The notes under the pieces: generated by a model
What the model was told of the DNA's origin: nothing
The model's input: the letters and a program-made list of their open reading frames with translations, nothing else
Database searches by the model: none
In this document: positions 8,598 through 23,500 of the stretch, one piece after another
Layout of the letters: every line of letters begins with the position of its first letter
Numbering within the stretch: the stretch's first letter is position 1
From: Talpa occidentalis
Lineage: Eukaryota > Chordata > Mammalia > Eulipotyphla > Talpidae
Direction of reading: 5' to 3'
NCBI RefSeq assembly: GCF_014898055.3
Contig: NW_026555331.1
Coordinates: 109,861,194-109,925,193 of the forward strand
Length of the DNA stretch: 64,000 nucleotides
Program-made: the position numbers and the translations under genes

Positions 8598-11500
8598 CTG
8601 AAAAAATATATACATATACATTATATATCTATCTTCATATTTCAAATGCATTCATATTAAAGAAAGTACATAAGGTGTAAAATATCTCTTAAACTTTTAG
8701 AGACTAAGTTATTAAATAAAGATTTTCAGTCATCATTTCAAAACACGTAACTTCAACAAGTGCAGGGATAACAAAAATGAACTTAAGTATCTTAATTGCA
8801 TTTTCATGTTTCACTTAATCAAATAATGAAATGTGCTATTGATAAAGGTGCAATAACGATATATCTCTCTGTCTCTCTATAGATACGCAAACACACACTT
8901 CCACAGATCTCCCCTCCTTTTCTCTTTTTCAATGTGTGTTTTCTTTTACATTACAATTTTTTTTAAGATTTATTTATTTATGCAAACAAGAATTGGGGTG
9001 TATACCAGAGGTTCCAGGGGGTAAGAGGATTCACCAGAGACAGAGTGGGGCACAGAACAGGTGGATCTACTGAAATACATTGCTGAGGGGAACAGCAGAC
9101 AAGACAGGACAGGTCTGCGCCATGTGGGTTAGCTCCCTGGCTAGGGAACCAACTCATGCAGCTTGGTAACACTGAGACTTTAACCCCTGTGCCACCAGGG
9201 AGGCCCTATTTTATAATTTTTAAATTGAGGTAACATTGGTTCACAATACTGCATATGATTCAGAAATACAGGATCACACCTCTTCAGACATGTTACCATA
9301 CCACACCCACCAATAGGCACCTATGGGTGCTGTATTATAGTCCACTGTGCCCCCTCCACCTTTGCTCTCCACTTTTCCTCCTCCCCACTGCAAGCCTCAG
9401 TTTTAGAGACAGAGCATGGTGCAGTGTGGTGGAGGACTGTGGGCACTTTGATGGTGGGAAAGCTATGGTAAGCACACTTAAAGGTAGAAATCCTTTGTGG
9501 AAAAAATAAACAAGAATGTTTAAAAAATAAAAATATAAACAAGCACATGTTAAATGAAAATGAAAAGTCAAGACACTAATTTTTTGAAATTCTACTTAAA
9601 TGAATGTGTAACTTTACTTTCTAACATGAAATTATATTTAAAAAAAATATGAGGGCAATATTTTAATGGAAGTTATTTGGAGTAAATATTCTTAAAAAAA
9701 TCAAAATTACCAAAATAAAATAAAACATTTGTTATTTAAAAGTATACTATATCATATAACATAGGCTTATACTCACTTAGTTCTTACAACACACCATGCC
9801 TCTTCTAAAACATAGTAATTCACATGTAACTCCAACAATTTCTCTTTCACTTCTTTTGCAGATTTTCGACTATATGTAGAATACACTATTTTTGTCCGAG
9901 CCCTTTATATTCAAACAAAAGATTAAAAGACTTTTAAATCAACTGTAATAGAATGAGCTAAAGAAATTTGGCTAGAAAATTCAAATTTCAATGCTCACTG
10001 GGTGAAATACTTATATATATGTGTCAGTATTTGAATGTGCTGAAACTGTTGAATGTTGAATGTGCTAAAACTTAACAGCAGTTTGAATTGTGTGTGTACA
10101 GTCAGTACCCCACAACTCCTGGTTCTACATGCTTGGAGTGAACCAACCATGGATCAAAAGTAGGTACTTAGTTTTACTATGCCATTAGGCCTACAAGAGG
10201 TGCTTCTGTACTGAACATGTACAGACTTTTTCCTTGACATTAATCCCTAAATTATATCATATAATAGCTATTTACATGGCATTTATTAGGTATTATAAAT
10301 CATCTAAAGATGATTTAAAGTATATGAGAGGATGCATATAATAAGTTCTGTGCAAATACTACTCCATTTTATATAAGGGACTTGAACTTCTGCAGATTTT
10401 GGTATACATGGGGGATCTGGAACCAATACCCACAGATACTGAGTGATGACTGCTAGTACATAAACCAATTTTGAGTCTAGAGTTGAGTAGCAGAAAAATT
10501 GTTCAGAATATAAAATTTGCTTTGCATAATTCATAACATAATCTAGTCATGGGGCATATCCCGATAGAGACAGAATATAGTGAAAATGTAAATTTGAGTA
10601 GATAATTTTTTCTGCAGCATCTTTGAAAAGCGCAAGTTGAAGCTGAATATAGCAAATAGCACAGATAGACAGTGGGCATCTAAGGTAGCTGTTAGGTAGA
10701 GAAAAGTCCTTAAAAGAAAATTGAGAATCAGGGCTATTCCCTAAAGTATGGTACAATAGGTAAACTGGCCCTAAATAGGAATTTGTTATGAAATACTGAG
10801 TACACTATCATGTACGCCTTAAACATTTCTTAGAATTTCAAGCATACAGGATGTCCAATTACCAGACATAAAATTTTAATTAAGAAATTTACCTTTAACA
10901 ATAGGTTAAAAGTGCAGTCAAAGGAAAAGATGGCCCTGACAATTACTAGAAGTAAAATAATTTTTACACTTGATCTTAGCCAAAAGGCTGAGAAGCGATA
11001 GAAGTAAAATAATTTTTTAAAGTCAGTCATTTAATGAAAACAAAACTTCTATACTTTAATGGAAACTAATTTTTCTTAATCAGCTAGCAAAAGACCACCC
11101 TAAGTCTTCATAAAGCATTTAACTGCAAATTTTGTGTACTTTTTTAATCTATTAGAAACAGTCACTGGCCACAAGTAAGAATGGCTTTTGGAATCACCTA
11201 GATGGGCTGTGGGGTTCCCAAACTACGGTCATGATCCAAATCCATCCCACCTTCTATTACAACTATTTAGAAAAATTTTTGGAACACACACACACACACA
11301 ATTTGTAAATATGTGGCACATTTTTCAGTTTGAGAAAGTAACTTTTGCTTTTTCAGTTTTCAGAGGTTTGTAAACTTACTTTAAAGTCAACAGGCACATA
11401 CTGTCATTTCTGGATGGCCACCCATACAATTTTTTTTTTTAATTTCCAGCATAAGCATGCAGATGAGAGCATATATGTGTGTGTGCTTATATAAAAATTT

Positions 11501-14500
11501 TTCCCTGTTCCTAAGAGTCACTATGCTGTATGTTTGGTTGAAATATTTAGTTAGTTGCCTACCTCAAGTCTGCATCTTCATAATGAGGGTGATTCACAAT
11601 GGGGTGAAGAGTTGAGAGCTTGACACTTGCCATTGTAGGCATAGCACCTGCAAAAACAGCATCTGAAAAACAAGATTATATCCTATAAAAACATGTTCCA
11701 AAAAATTCAGAACTTTTATCTGATATTTGAACCCAAATTAAGATAAAATACATTTAATAATAACCAGTGACATCGTTCATTTTATTCACCTCAATTTTTA
11801 AATATTGTCTATTATAATAATAGCCAACTTTTGTTAAATGTTACTTAGTACCGGGAATTGTGCTAAATATTCTTACTAGGATTAAATTAGTTAATGAGAT
11901 GGGTACTGTTATTATTTTGTAGATGTGGAAGCTGGAGAAATAGTGCAGTGACTTAAGCAAGATTGTATAGTTAGAAACTATCAGAGCCCACCTACTAAGC
12001 CACTTCACAGCAGTTTGCTGTCACATTCAAGCACCCTATTATGTGGTACTAGCAAAACCACATAGAACTAGGAATGAATTATAAATTTCATATATTATGC
12101 CAATAATTTAAAGTGCTGGGAACTGAGAGATTGTTAAAAAGGGCAAGTCTCATAGTACATCTAAAATGATTTTTGTGGGTTATAAACTGCAGTTCTGAGG
12201 ACTTGCCAGAGGAAAACTTGGCTTTCTTGCTTCATATCATCTTTAAATACACATACTTAAGTTTTCTTGGTTTCTGTTTGAATTTACATAATGTATATAT
12301 TTTATGAAATAATCTTATTACTTGCTGGTAGTACTTTTTGGAATAATGGCATGTGTAAATGAATTGCCTTTGGTGATAAATACGGATACACCAAAATCTA
12401 CCTGGCTTCTGTTTCAGTTTTCACTCTGATTATCAAACGATTGCCTTCTGGCACTTCTATATAATAAATGATTACATAATTATGAAGGTTATTGTCATTT
12501 TAATCAGCCTAATAATATCACTAATAAGGACAAGGCATGTTATTCATACCTAATTTAAATAATTAAATACTACTTTCAAATATAACAAGTATTATAAATG
12601 TAGCTGAGTAAGAATCTCTTTTTATGCCTTAAATTTAAAAATATGTAAATCAACTGAAGTACAAATATGTATTTATTATTGCAAGATTTCATAATTAGTG
12701 GTGAAAAGCTGGTAAATCAAAGCAATGGTTCTTTACCAGGAGTGAGTTTGTTTCCTGCATACTTATTATTTCTGGAGAAATTTTAGTTGGTTCCACAATG
12801 GGGGCAGAGGGAAGAGGAAGATTTACTGGCATCTGGTGAGTAGAGGGATTAGAAGCTGCTAAATTTTCTGCAATACACAAGACCAAGGTTGGATAATCTT
12901 GGGTTCAAGGAACTCAAAGCCCAGAGCCATTGTTATACAGAAGAAACTAGGTAGGTCTGTTCAGCAAGAGCTGGAGATGCTGAGCAGAAATCATCTATGG
13001 CAGAGAAGGGAAATACTCCTTACCCTCTTTTTTCCTCTTGGTGCTGAGATAAATATAAATGCAACAGGGGTAGAGTAAGATAATTTCCTATAAATAAACT
13101 GAAATCTCCACTTGGTCTGCTGCAGGTATTCGAAAAATGTATCCCTTCTGATTTGGAAAAATCTCACTAATGATGTGGTAAGTGAGCCATAGACTGCATT
13201 TCAGTTCCCAATTCTCCTCTCAACTGAGCATCTTTGTACAGTGCACAAACTATACAGTCTTCATGGTGGGCAACAATGTAACACTAGTCCCACCCATATT
13301 ATAAAACTTGATGCTACTTCAATAAACATGGTAGTTATGAGGGAACTCAGAGGGATGGAAAAAGAGAATAGAACAGATCTGTAAGATCAAGGAAGAAGCA
13401 GCTAAAAATGAGGTAGGGATTTGTGGGAGTTGTTGAGAGGGATAAATTGCGAAATGTAAGCTCTCTTTGCCAGGAGCCCAAAATAGACTCTGGGAAAAAA
13501 TAAGATAAGCTGAAAAGAACCAGTATATTTTATAGCTTGGGAAAAATAACTGTGAGGAGGGGAAAGATGAGTAAAAGTAGTGCCTACCTGTACTCCTATA
13601 AAGTTATGTCAGTAGAAGAATAATTCAAAAATTCTGACTAAACTGGCCTGGTAGCTCTAAATGATGAGTGACTGTTGCTAAAAGATGTCCTTAAAAGATA
13701 TAAATGAAATATCTGAGTTGGAAGTAAAAAATTTTACCTTTATGAAAGATAATTAGTAAAATAGTGACTATCAAATAAGAGGTAAGTAGAAATCAACTCA
13801 AAGAGTTACAGGATAAATTTAAATAAACCATAAAGAAGAACTTGTATTAACAAATTTAGTAAATACCAAAATAATCACGGGCAAGATTATAGATTACTTA
13901 AAGGAACCCTGTAGAATATGCTTATTCTTTGGAAAGTAATTACAAGTGGTGATGTTTGAAAGTTGAATGTCAATCTGTTTGAAGTGGTTTTGGACAAAGA
14001 TGGGAAGAAAAGAAGGTAAGCTCAAAGGAATATTTCTGAGTGTCTAAAAGTAGAATTATTTAGTGATGAAAACATAATGTCCAAAGTTTTAACTCTTCTA
14101 CATGTGACTGAATTTACATAATTAGCGCATGGCCTAAAGTGATATCGGTCTATGAGAACTGCCCATGGTCAAAAGGATCTTCGCTAACAGCCTCACAAGG
14201 AGTGAAATATTTTTTTAAAGATTTATTTCTGATTTGTCATTGTTAAGATTAAAATACTGATTATTAATTATCTCTGACATCTACAGCATATAATTTGCAA
14301 ATAGTCATTAATTCCTGATGTTAACAGTTACCTAGGAGAGATTTAAAGAGGGTACAAAATTGTTCTTTGAGAAGGCTTGATTTTGTGAATATATTAAAAT
14401 TAGCATGTTCAAAATCTGTGAGGGCGTTCACAAATAGTGAATGACTATACATGCATTTTTATGTTGTAATAGATATATACACACATATAAGAAAGGATAA

Positions 14501-17500
14501 CTACATACTATGTGGGTATAAAACTAGTCATATGTAATAGCAACACACCTGGTCTGGTATTGTATTTAATCCATTGTATCAGCTCTTCCTGAGGCAAATT
14601 ATTAAATTCTCCTATTATGCTCCATTGATTATGGAGATTTGCACAGCCTTGTAGTGACATCACTGCTACAAGGCCAAAAATAAAATTCTCAAAACGAACT
14701 CTGCTAAAAATCCAGCCAAAGAGCTATAATGAAAGAAACCATTTATTTATAATTAGTATATGAAGAATTCTATAGGGTTAATATTAAATTTCACCTTACT
14801 ACTGAAACCAAAGTGGGTAATCATTTCATATTGTTAGTACACTATTGTATATAGAAATATCATCATCATATATTTTGTTTAAAAACAGCAAATACTTGGA
14901 ATTATGTGGCCCAGTTAAAAATGGAGTTTTCTTTCCTTTCTAAAGAATTAAAGAAGGACTACCTGATCCTTCTAGTACTGATAAAGGATTAGGAAATCAC
15001 AAAATTGAAACACTCTCAGTTAAATCCTTTACATCTGTCTGCCTTTTATGGACATAATTTAGGGAAACCCCTCAAGTACTGATATATTTATTCCTCTCAG
15101 GAAAATAAGCATTATGATATTCTTAGACAAGATACTCAATAAAAATAAAATGTTTCTAGAAGTACCTTGGTCCCAGAAATGTAGCTATTTGTCTAGTTCT
15201 TTTGTGTATGAGATAACAATAATGGTACCACAAAATTGACAACTTTATCTAGGCTTCTCTGAAACAAAAAGGACAATGCAAGAGCAATTACAGCATCTAC
15301 ACTAGTACTAGAAGAGCACTTTAGGATATTTTTGGTGGGTCAAGTAACTCTTAGCACAGACTGGAAATCCAGAAAACAATGTTTGTGAAAGGATACTAAC
15401 AGAGGGAGAAGTGTGCTTTATCATATATCATAAAAAACAAACAGTACAATCTAGGATAATTGAAAAAGCTATTTGAGTTGCTTTTCTTACTCTACAGTCA
15501 ATCATGGACTAACATTTTAAGTCATTTCAAAATAAAAACACCTAGTGTTTTTATGCTTTGGATTACTCAACAAAGCCAGGGTAAATGCACTGCAGTTGCT
15601 ATAGTTGTTACAGCATAGTTATACAAGAATGAAAACCTTACCCGCCGAGAGCTTATCAAGGAAGCCATCACGCACATGTGAGGTGTCAAAAACAGCTTCA
15701 GTCTCATAATTAAAATGGCAAGGACAGTAAATGCTAACAACTGCAATGTGTGAAAAATTAGCTATAAAAACAAACAAAAAATATTATCACTTTAAATATT
15801 TTAAAATTAATGAAGTATATTAAAATTATCATCATCCAATAGGATGAGGATCTTTTAACTTAGTAATACATTTATCCCTATTTATTCAGTCATTCAACAA
15901 AGATTTATTAAATGCCAGGTATTCTTCTGGGTGTTTCGGGTAGTAAACAAAACAACAGCAAGCAATTTCTGCCCTCATGAAATTATATTTTAGTGCATTT
16001 AGTGAGGGGTAACAGAAAATAGACAAAACAAAAAGGTAAATCTATTATGCAGCCTAGTGGAAAGTGATTAGTGCAGGGACAAAGGAGAGAGAGAGGGAAA
16101 GGAGACCTAGCGCAGGAGAAAGCAGTTGCCGCTCTAAGTAGGATCCCCTGGGTTGGTCGCACTGAAAAGGAGGTATTTGAGCAGGACTGTACAAAGTGAG
16201 GAAGTAAGCCACAGACACAGAAAAGTAAGGAATGCTTCACAAATTTACAGGTCATTCTATCAGCAACAAAAATCAGAGCAAAACATAAACTAGCTCATTT
16301 TAACAGGATTGGATTATACAAATATATGTATTAATTATAAAGAATTTTTTTTTATTAAGATAGCTTCACTGTGTAAATATTTCAAACAAAACTTTACTAA
16401 CAGACAGGGCAAGCATCTGCTGAGCTGTTAACCCCTAAGGAACACTGCTGAAGAAAATAAAACACTGTTAACTCAGGAGTCTTTAATTATGAAAATTAAA
16501 TAGCATAACATATGACACAAATGCAGGTCTTTGTACACCACAAAATAATTTAGTGCCATATGAAATGCTGTCTTATTTGTTGCATGTCTCCACTGAAAAA
16601 TTATACTATTTTAGGGCAAGAACATTGCTACAGAATCCTTTGTATCCTATGACACCACTAAGCTTGTAACTGATCATCCAGTCTATCTATGCCAGAAGAC
16701 TACAACTCACAGGGCAATGGGAACCTGCTCTGAGGGGCTGTAACCCTGATTTTCTCAATGGATTAGATATTAACATGTTATTGTTGAATGAATGAATGAA
16801 CAAATGAATGAAGGTAATTTAATTCTGCTCCATGGTCATAAATAAACCTTCTAGTTTTCAAATCCTTACTACTGCTCAAAATTGAGAGCAGATTAAAGAG
16901 GGAAGCATCAGCAGATTAATATCAAGGCTAAACCACTTAAGCACTTCTGATGTTGCATAAGCAGCAAGGTTTACCCCTACAACTTATCCTTTAATTAGAA
17001 TTTAATGCACATATCTACCAGAGATCAAAATGAAAGCTTTACCTCACCATGTTCAAGGAGCTGCTTTCTGAAATAAAACAAAAATATTCTCTCTTTATTG
17101 AATGTACATTATACTATGATTACATGAAAATAAATATCTGTTCTTAGATTTAAAAAATTTTTCTCTAAATTACTGATGTATATGTCTACAATAAGAATAT
17201 TAAATAACATCAATAAAAAATCATACGACATTCTAAGAGACATGATTCACAGATCCCCTATTTAAGGCATACAAAAATGGTCCATTTTAAAAAATATTGT
17301 TGATGGAATATGGGTGAGCTGGTGGTGGGTGTACTATGGTAGTAATACCTGATGTGAGTACCCTAATATTTCCTCAGTTAAAAATACATAATAAAAGTAA
17401 AATATATATATATATATTGGTTTTATATGTTTTTCTAGAATGATACATACAAAGCAATCAGTGCCAACTAGGAATAATTCTAAGCGAGGGAAACATGCCT

Positions 17501-20500
17501 TCTTTTCTTGATACTCTCTTTTGTCTGAATATATTACTAAAAGCATATATTATTTTTGTGAATTAGAGGATACCTCTGCCCATATATAGACACAGAGTTG
17601 TCACTTTCAGGTATGTAATCAGGAAGATCTCCTTATTTTGAGCTAAATTTTCTTCCACACATTGGCCCCTTCAAGTCTGTCCTTTTCCACATTAAGTCCT
17701 TTCAACGTGTGAAGATAGCTACCATGAATCCCTGAATCCTCCTCAGCTGTCCAATTACATATCCCAAGGCCCCTTCATGCATCCCTTATGTAAGTTTTCA
17801 GAGTTCTAAATGTAAGAACATTAAAAAAAAAGTCAAGACACATTTCCCTAGACTCTATCTGACCTGAACAAAGTAGGAAGCTGGTTTAGAACCAACTTCA
17901 ACAAATGTACATTAAGATTCTAATTCTGACAACCATACAAAACTCTTCACTGTAAATATAAACAAACATAACACTAATGATAAGGGACTGATCACAAAAA
18001 CCTACAAAGAGCTAAAGAGTCTCAACAAAAACAAAGTAAATAATCCAGTCAAAAAATGGGCAGAAGAGCTAAAAGGAACCTCTCCAGAGTGGAAATACGA
18101 ATGGCCAACAGGCATATGAAAAAATGTTCAGCATCACTTGCAATCAGGGAAATGAAAATCAAAACTACCATGAGATACCATCTTACACCGGTGAGAATGG
18201 CACATATTAAAAAAAAACTAGCAACAACAAATGTTGGCGAGGTTGTGGAGAAAAAGGAATTCTCCTGCACTGGTGGTGGGAGTGAAAACTGGTCCAGCCA
18301 CTATGGAGAGCTGTGTGGAGATTCCTCAACCTGCTAAAGATGGAGCTTCCATATGATCCAGCAATTCCACTCCTAGGTATTTACCCAAAGGACACAGAAT
18401 CATTAATTCAAAAGGGCACCTGTGGGCCTCCCCTGATGGCGCAGTGGTTGAGCGCTGGGCTGCGAGGCTGCCCACAACCTCTGCAGCACCGGTTCGCTCC
18501 CCAGATGCCGGTGAGGGTCCCACAAAAAAAAGGGCACCTGTACCCCTATGTTTATAGCAGCGCTATTTACAATAGGTAAGCTATGGAAAAAACCCAAATG
18601 CCCACAAATAGATGACTGGATCAAGAAGATGTGGTACATATACACAATGGAATACTACTGAGCAATCAAAAAAAGATAAACTCATGCAATTTGCAGCAAC
18701 ATGGATGGAGCTGGAAGGGACCATGCTCATCAAAATAAGCTAGAAAGAAAAAGAAAAATACCAGATGGTCTCACTCACAGCAGGAATCTAGAAAACCTAA
18801 ATAAGGGACCAGGAGAAAGACTAATTATAATAAAGTAAAAATCAAAATCAACAAGCAATTATAAGCCAGAGGCACGCTATGGGGGGCTGGGGGGGCTAGG
18901 AGAGATTAGGGTCAAAATAAGGGGGATGGGAATTGTATGGGGACTATAACCAAGATGAAAAAGCATACATTGTGCAAAAATGAAAAATGATGTAAAAATA
19001 TATAAAATATATAAAAAATAAAATAAAAATAAGTAACTATTTTTACTTAAAAAAAATCCAATTTTCGATTGGTTAAAAAAAACTGCATTATCATCACAAT
19101 TTTTCTACAAATTTATAATTGCCTTAAAAATAAGTTTAATTAAGTACAACAAAAATAATCATATATTTACAAATAATGTAATTTGAGTTGAGTTCCCTCA
19201 GAAGGAAATTGTTTTCACAATCTCATGTCCTGTAGCAATGTGTGATTTGAGTTTTATTTTTCTTGTACATGTTGACATCTTAATTCTAGTGACATTACTA
19301 AAACCACAAAAAAGTGATGCAATGTGTTGTTTTGACAATAATGCAGAAAAATTTTTCACAAATATTTAGAAAAACAAGTAATTATACTTTCTCTGAACAT
19401 AAAAAAAAAATCACCAAAAGAAAACTTTAACTTCAGTTAATTCATGAATATAAACATCTCCAAAATAAGTCCAAATATGTGAGCGAGCCATAAAAATAAT
19501 ACTTCAGTCTTTTTTAAGGAAAATTTTAAAGCTTGGTTCATATCACCTTTCTTAGTCATAATGCTGTAGATTAATGTACATTCATTTGAAAAATTAAGAT
19601 TGTAGTAAATTATTTAACAATTGAATATAGTATGTTTTTTTAAAAACTATGATATAATTACCTTACATAAGTGTTTGCAGATAAGACACATAAAATATCA
19701 CGAAAAGTCTGTGAATAGAATCAAATCAATGAAATATTTCTAGGGAATTATGTCACAATTAAAATTTCTTAATTCAGTAACTTAAACACCCCCACTAAAA
19801 AGAAGTATTTTTACTGTTAAAGAGTGAGTCCTCAGGAACAGATTTATCTCAGCTTGGTCCCAGGCAAATAACTTTTGTAAGTTATAACTTCCTCTTCTTT
19901 AAAAAATAATAAAGAAGATGTGGTATATATACATAATGAAAATCTACAGTTATACAAAAAAGATGAAATCTTGCCATTTGTGACAGCATGGATGGAACTG
20001 GAAGGGGTTATGCTAAATGAAATAAGTCAGAAGAAAGAGAAATAGCAGATGATTTCACTCACGTGAAATATAAAGAAACAAAGCAAAGGAACAGACAAAA
20101 CTAAACCAAAATAAACCCTAGAATATAAGACAGCCAATTGACTCTGCATGGCAAAGTAGAGAGGAGACTCAGTGGGCTAGGGTGGAGGATTATTGGGATT
20201 TTGATGGTAGCCATGGTATAGTAACATACATCTGAAGAAGTGTGAACCTACACCCCTAAAACATAAGCAATGTTATAAAAATCAACATTACCTTAATTTT
20301 AAAAAGGCATATTTAAGGTCCATTCAAGCTCTAACCTTCTAAGTTTTGTATGTGAAAAACACCTTCCTAGTGTTTACATTTATATTGTATTGGAGGGATG
20401 TGGGGCTGAAAGAGGTATTAGTTTTCACAAGGAGGCAGCATGGTTTACACAGATAAATGATGAGAAAATATATTCTAATTTATAGTGAAATCTAAGTTTA

Positions 20501-23500
20501 GGATTTTTTACTTCACTAGTTGATTCATGACATCCTACATGGAAAAATGTTTCAAGTTACTTAAATGAGATTGTTCTTACTTATGCAGACAAAAGACTAT
20601 TTGAGTGTATAGTTAAAAGAATATGCACTTTTATCAGAGTTTAAGGTTTGATAGAATCACAGGAAAAGCACACTTAAATATGCCTTCCTTCTTTCCTTTC
20701 CAGAAGTGATTTTGCAAAAGAGAAAATTTAAATGACCTTTAAAAGTATCATTGAAGTTGAAAACAGGAAAAAATAGGACAAATAAATATTGAGGGGTTTG
20801 TATGGAAACAGAAAGGAGTTAAGCTTTAGTGGCTGTAAGTATGGATTTGTGTGCATGGGCATGCCTTTCTCACTCATAAACTATTCATATTCCAGAAGAA
20901 AACAAAGGAAAAAATGTAGGAATTGGAATTAGAGAAGATATGCAATTTGATTTTACACATAAAAAACTGGTTGTAACAGGACAGCATTTAGAGGTGGTAG
21001 AGAAATCATGCTACTGACGTGTATATCAAAGTATAAAATAAATGTACAGACAAATGTGTATTTACAAAGGTGTTTACAAATGTGTAAACAATATAAATAA
21101 AGATTGTTCAAATTTGCAAAAACTAAGGATTCCACTGACTTTAAACAGACTTTCATATTAACCACTCCCAGATCAAGAAAATCTGTCAATAGTATTTTAA
21201 AAATTATTTCTTCTGCTTGACAGAAACCAAGCTGTCATTGTACTTGTCTTTCATAGCACCTATAACAATTGTAATTTTTTAGTCGAGTGTATGATTATTT
21301 GTTTAATATTTCCACCACCCCAAACAATCAGTTCCAAGATAAGAGCAGACCTGTCTTATTTGTTCCAATGTACCAACAATGTTAATGTAGTTCTTAGCAT
21401 CAAGTGGGTAGCTGATAAATTTCTTTGAAAGAGTATCTTTTCTAATATCTCAAATACTACTAGATAATGAAAGATCTGAATAAAAACCATTATTTAGGGA
21501 GAACAATCCATCCTAAAAATAAGATAGAATTCTGAGCTATTACCAATAATCTATTATAGTTCTTATCTTGAATCCCAAAGCAAATGATAAAATTGTTTTA
21601 AATACCTTTCTACAGATAAAGCCAGTAATCACCATGACAACTGGAAGCAGTAATGTCTTTGTGTATCTCAGTGGAGTCTGAAATATAGCAAATTATTTAA
21701 GATAGCCATTTATTAAATTTTACAATAAATGGAAAAAATCTATGTCATATTGAAATTCACAATAAAGTTCCTTAAAGGTAAAAATATCTATTGTTAGTAG
21801 TGTGTATATATTTCTAATTTTCAAAATTAGAAAAATAGCTCTAAAATATAAAAAATATTTAATTTAGAAATTAGTTATACATGTTATTTTTTTCTTGATT
21901 TTGCTCTTATTTTTATTTATGCAATATTAAATAGTTTTAAAATATGTTTACTGATTTCTGGGTTACAAGTAATCACTTTCTGGGCTGCAAATTTCCATTA
22001 TTCTCATTCATGAAATAAGAAAAACAAGGAAAAACATTGGCCTAGGTAATTTTTATAAGCATGAATGAAAAAGTACTGAAATAATATCAACTAAAGAATT
22101 CTCTTGAACTATCATTGTGAATGGAAATAATTTAGCATGTTTCTAAATTATATCATTTGTAAAGGCATGAGTCAAGTAATTTTCTCCTTTGTATTCCTAC
22201 AGAAAACTGCCTCACAGATAATGATCAATTATAGTTTTGAAAGAATGGATGACTGATTGGGTAGATAATAGATTAATATAAACTTACTAGTGTACCTTTC
22301 TTGGCAACACCTTGTTAAAAATTTTTGTAATATTTGGGGTATTAAATGTAATAAACCTGAATTTCTCAAAAACAAAACAAAAATTTGGAATTTTTTTCCT
22401 GAGTGATTCCACATCTCTGTGTGATCTAAATTATTAACAACTGTATAATAACAATTTAATATGCAGAATATAGTATGTTAAGTACTCTCCTGGACTATTT
22501 GATTTAAACCATCATCGAGGACTCTAAAACAGAGATCATTGTATACAGATTTCACACATATGAAAACAGATAAGGTCATATGATTAGTACAAGTCATAGT
22601 TAAAAAAAAGATAAAGTAAATAAGTTGGGTTTTCCTAAATGAAAGTTTTTGAGTTTCAAATTAAAGTGAAAAGTTAAGAGCAAAAAAATTCATCATACCT
22701 GTAAAGAAGGAAAAAACAAAAAAATATTCATACCGCTTTTTCCATGAAGTCAAATTCAGGAGCACAGGTATATATTAAGGTATCAAAATCTGTATACCTT
22801 AAGATTCTGGCTGCTATAAGGTCACTCAGCCGAATCTGGTAGAAAAGCAAAATGAATTAAAATTACAAAAATAATTATTGCCTACAGTAACTGATTTGAT
22901 GTAACAGTAATAAGTCTATAAAACAGATAAATCCAAGGCATATAAATGATCTTGAAAAAAAGGGACATGTCCAGAAATGGCAAAATGAGCCAAGTCAGGA
23001 AAATATCTCCATAAAGCAGAACGAGAAATCAACTAAATATCTCATGACTTTCATATTAGCTTGTCACTACAGGGCTCCTGATGACCCTCATACCTGCACT
23101 TTTGAAGGTGGATGGACAAAAGTGTCTGTGTGGATGGAAGAATCAGAAGAGGGAAGCAGAGCTGTAAATACAGCCGAGGCAGAGTAGATGACCAGTACCA
23201 CCACACAGTATGGGGAACAAGCAGGGAAAAGGCCAGGTTTTGGGGGAGCACACAGTTCTAAGACTCCTGCAAGCTTCTTCACAGAGAAGAGGAAGACATT
23301 CCCCATCCCCCGCCTGAGCCTGGATGCCTTGATCTGACATTAAAAGCAAGCGATTTCTTGCAGGCATAGTGTGGCAAGATGAGCCTCTCCCCTCACCACT
23401 TGGAGAAGCAGGCAAATTTATTTTCGGTGCCAAGCCTTTGTCCTTACTGCTACCAGACACAAGATTTGCCACTATAGCTACACCAAACAGGACACAGGGC

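Noticed and set aside
10966..10999. U2 snRNA gene
   Set aside because: Only 34 of about 188 nt, flanked by a TSD, with no snRNA promoter; it is a retro-insertion.
14700..14703. Alternative acceptor for DPY19L2 exon 19 (TTTTTAG / AGCAG)
   Set aside because: Would remove the conserved LFGWIF residues and break the phase with exon 18; the upstream TTATAG keeps both.
17043..17063. Shorter 21-nt version of exon 17, joined directly to exon 15
   Set aside because: In frame, but unnecessary once exon 16 (19662-19708) is recognised; CAG at 17068 is the better acceptor.
18056..18337. Possible small host genes from L1 fragments (also 37449-37949, 49428-50354)
   Set aside because: All are decayed or truncated L1 ORF2 pieces with the L1 Cys-knuckle or ORF2-end sequence.
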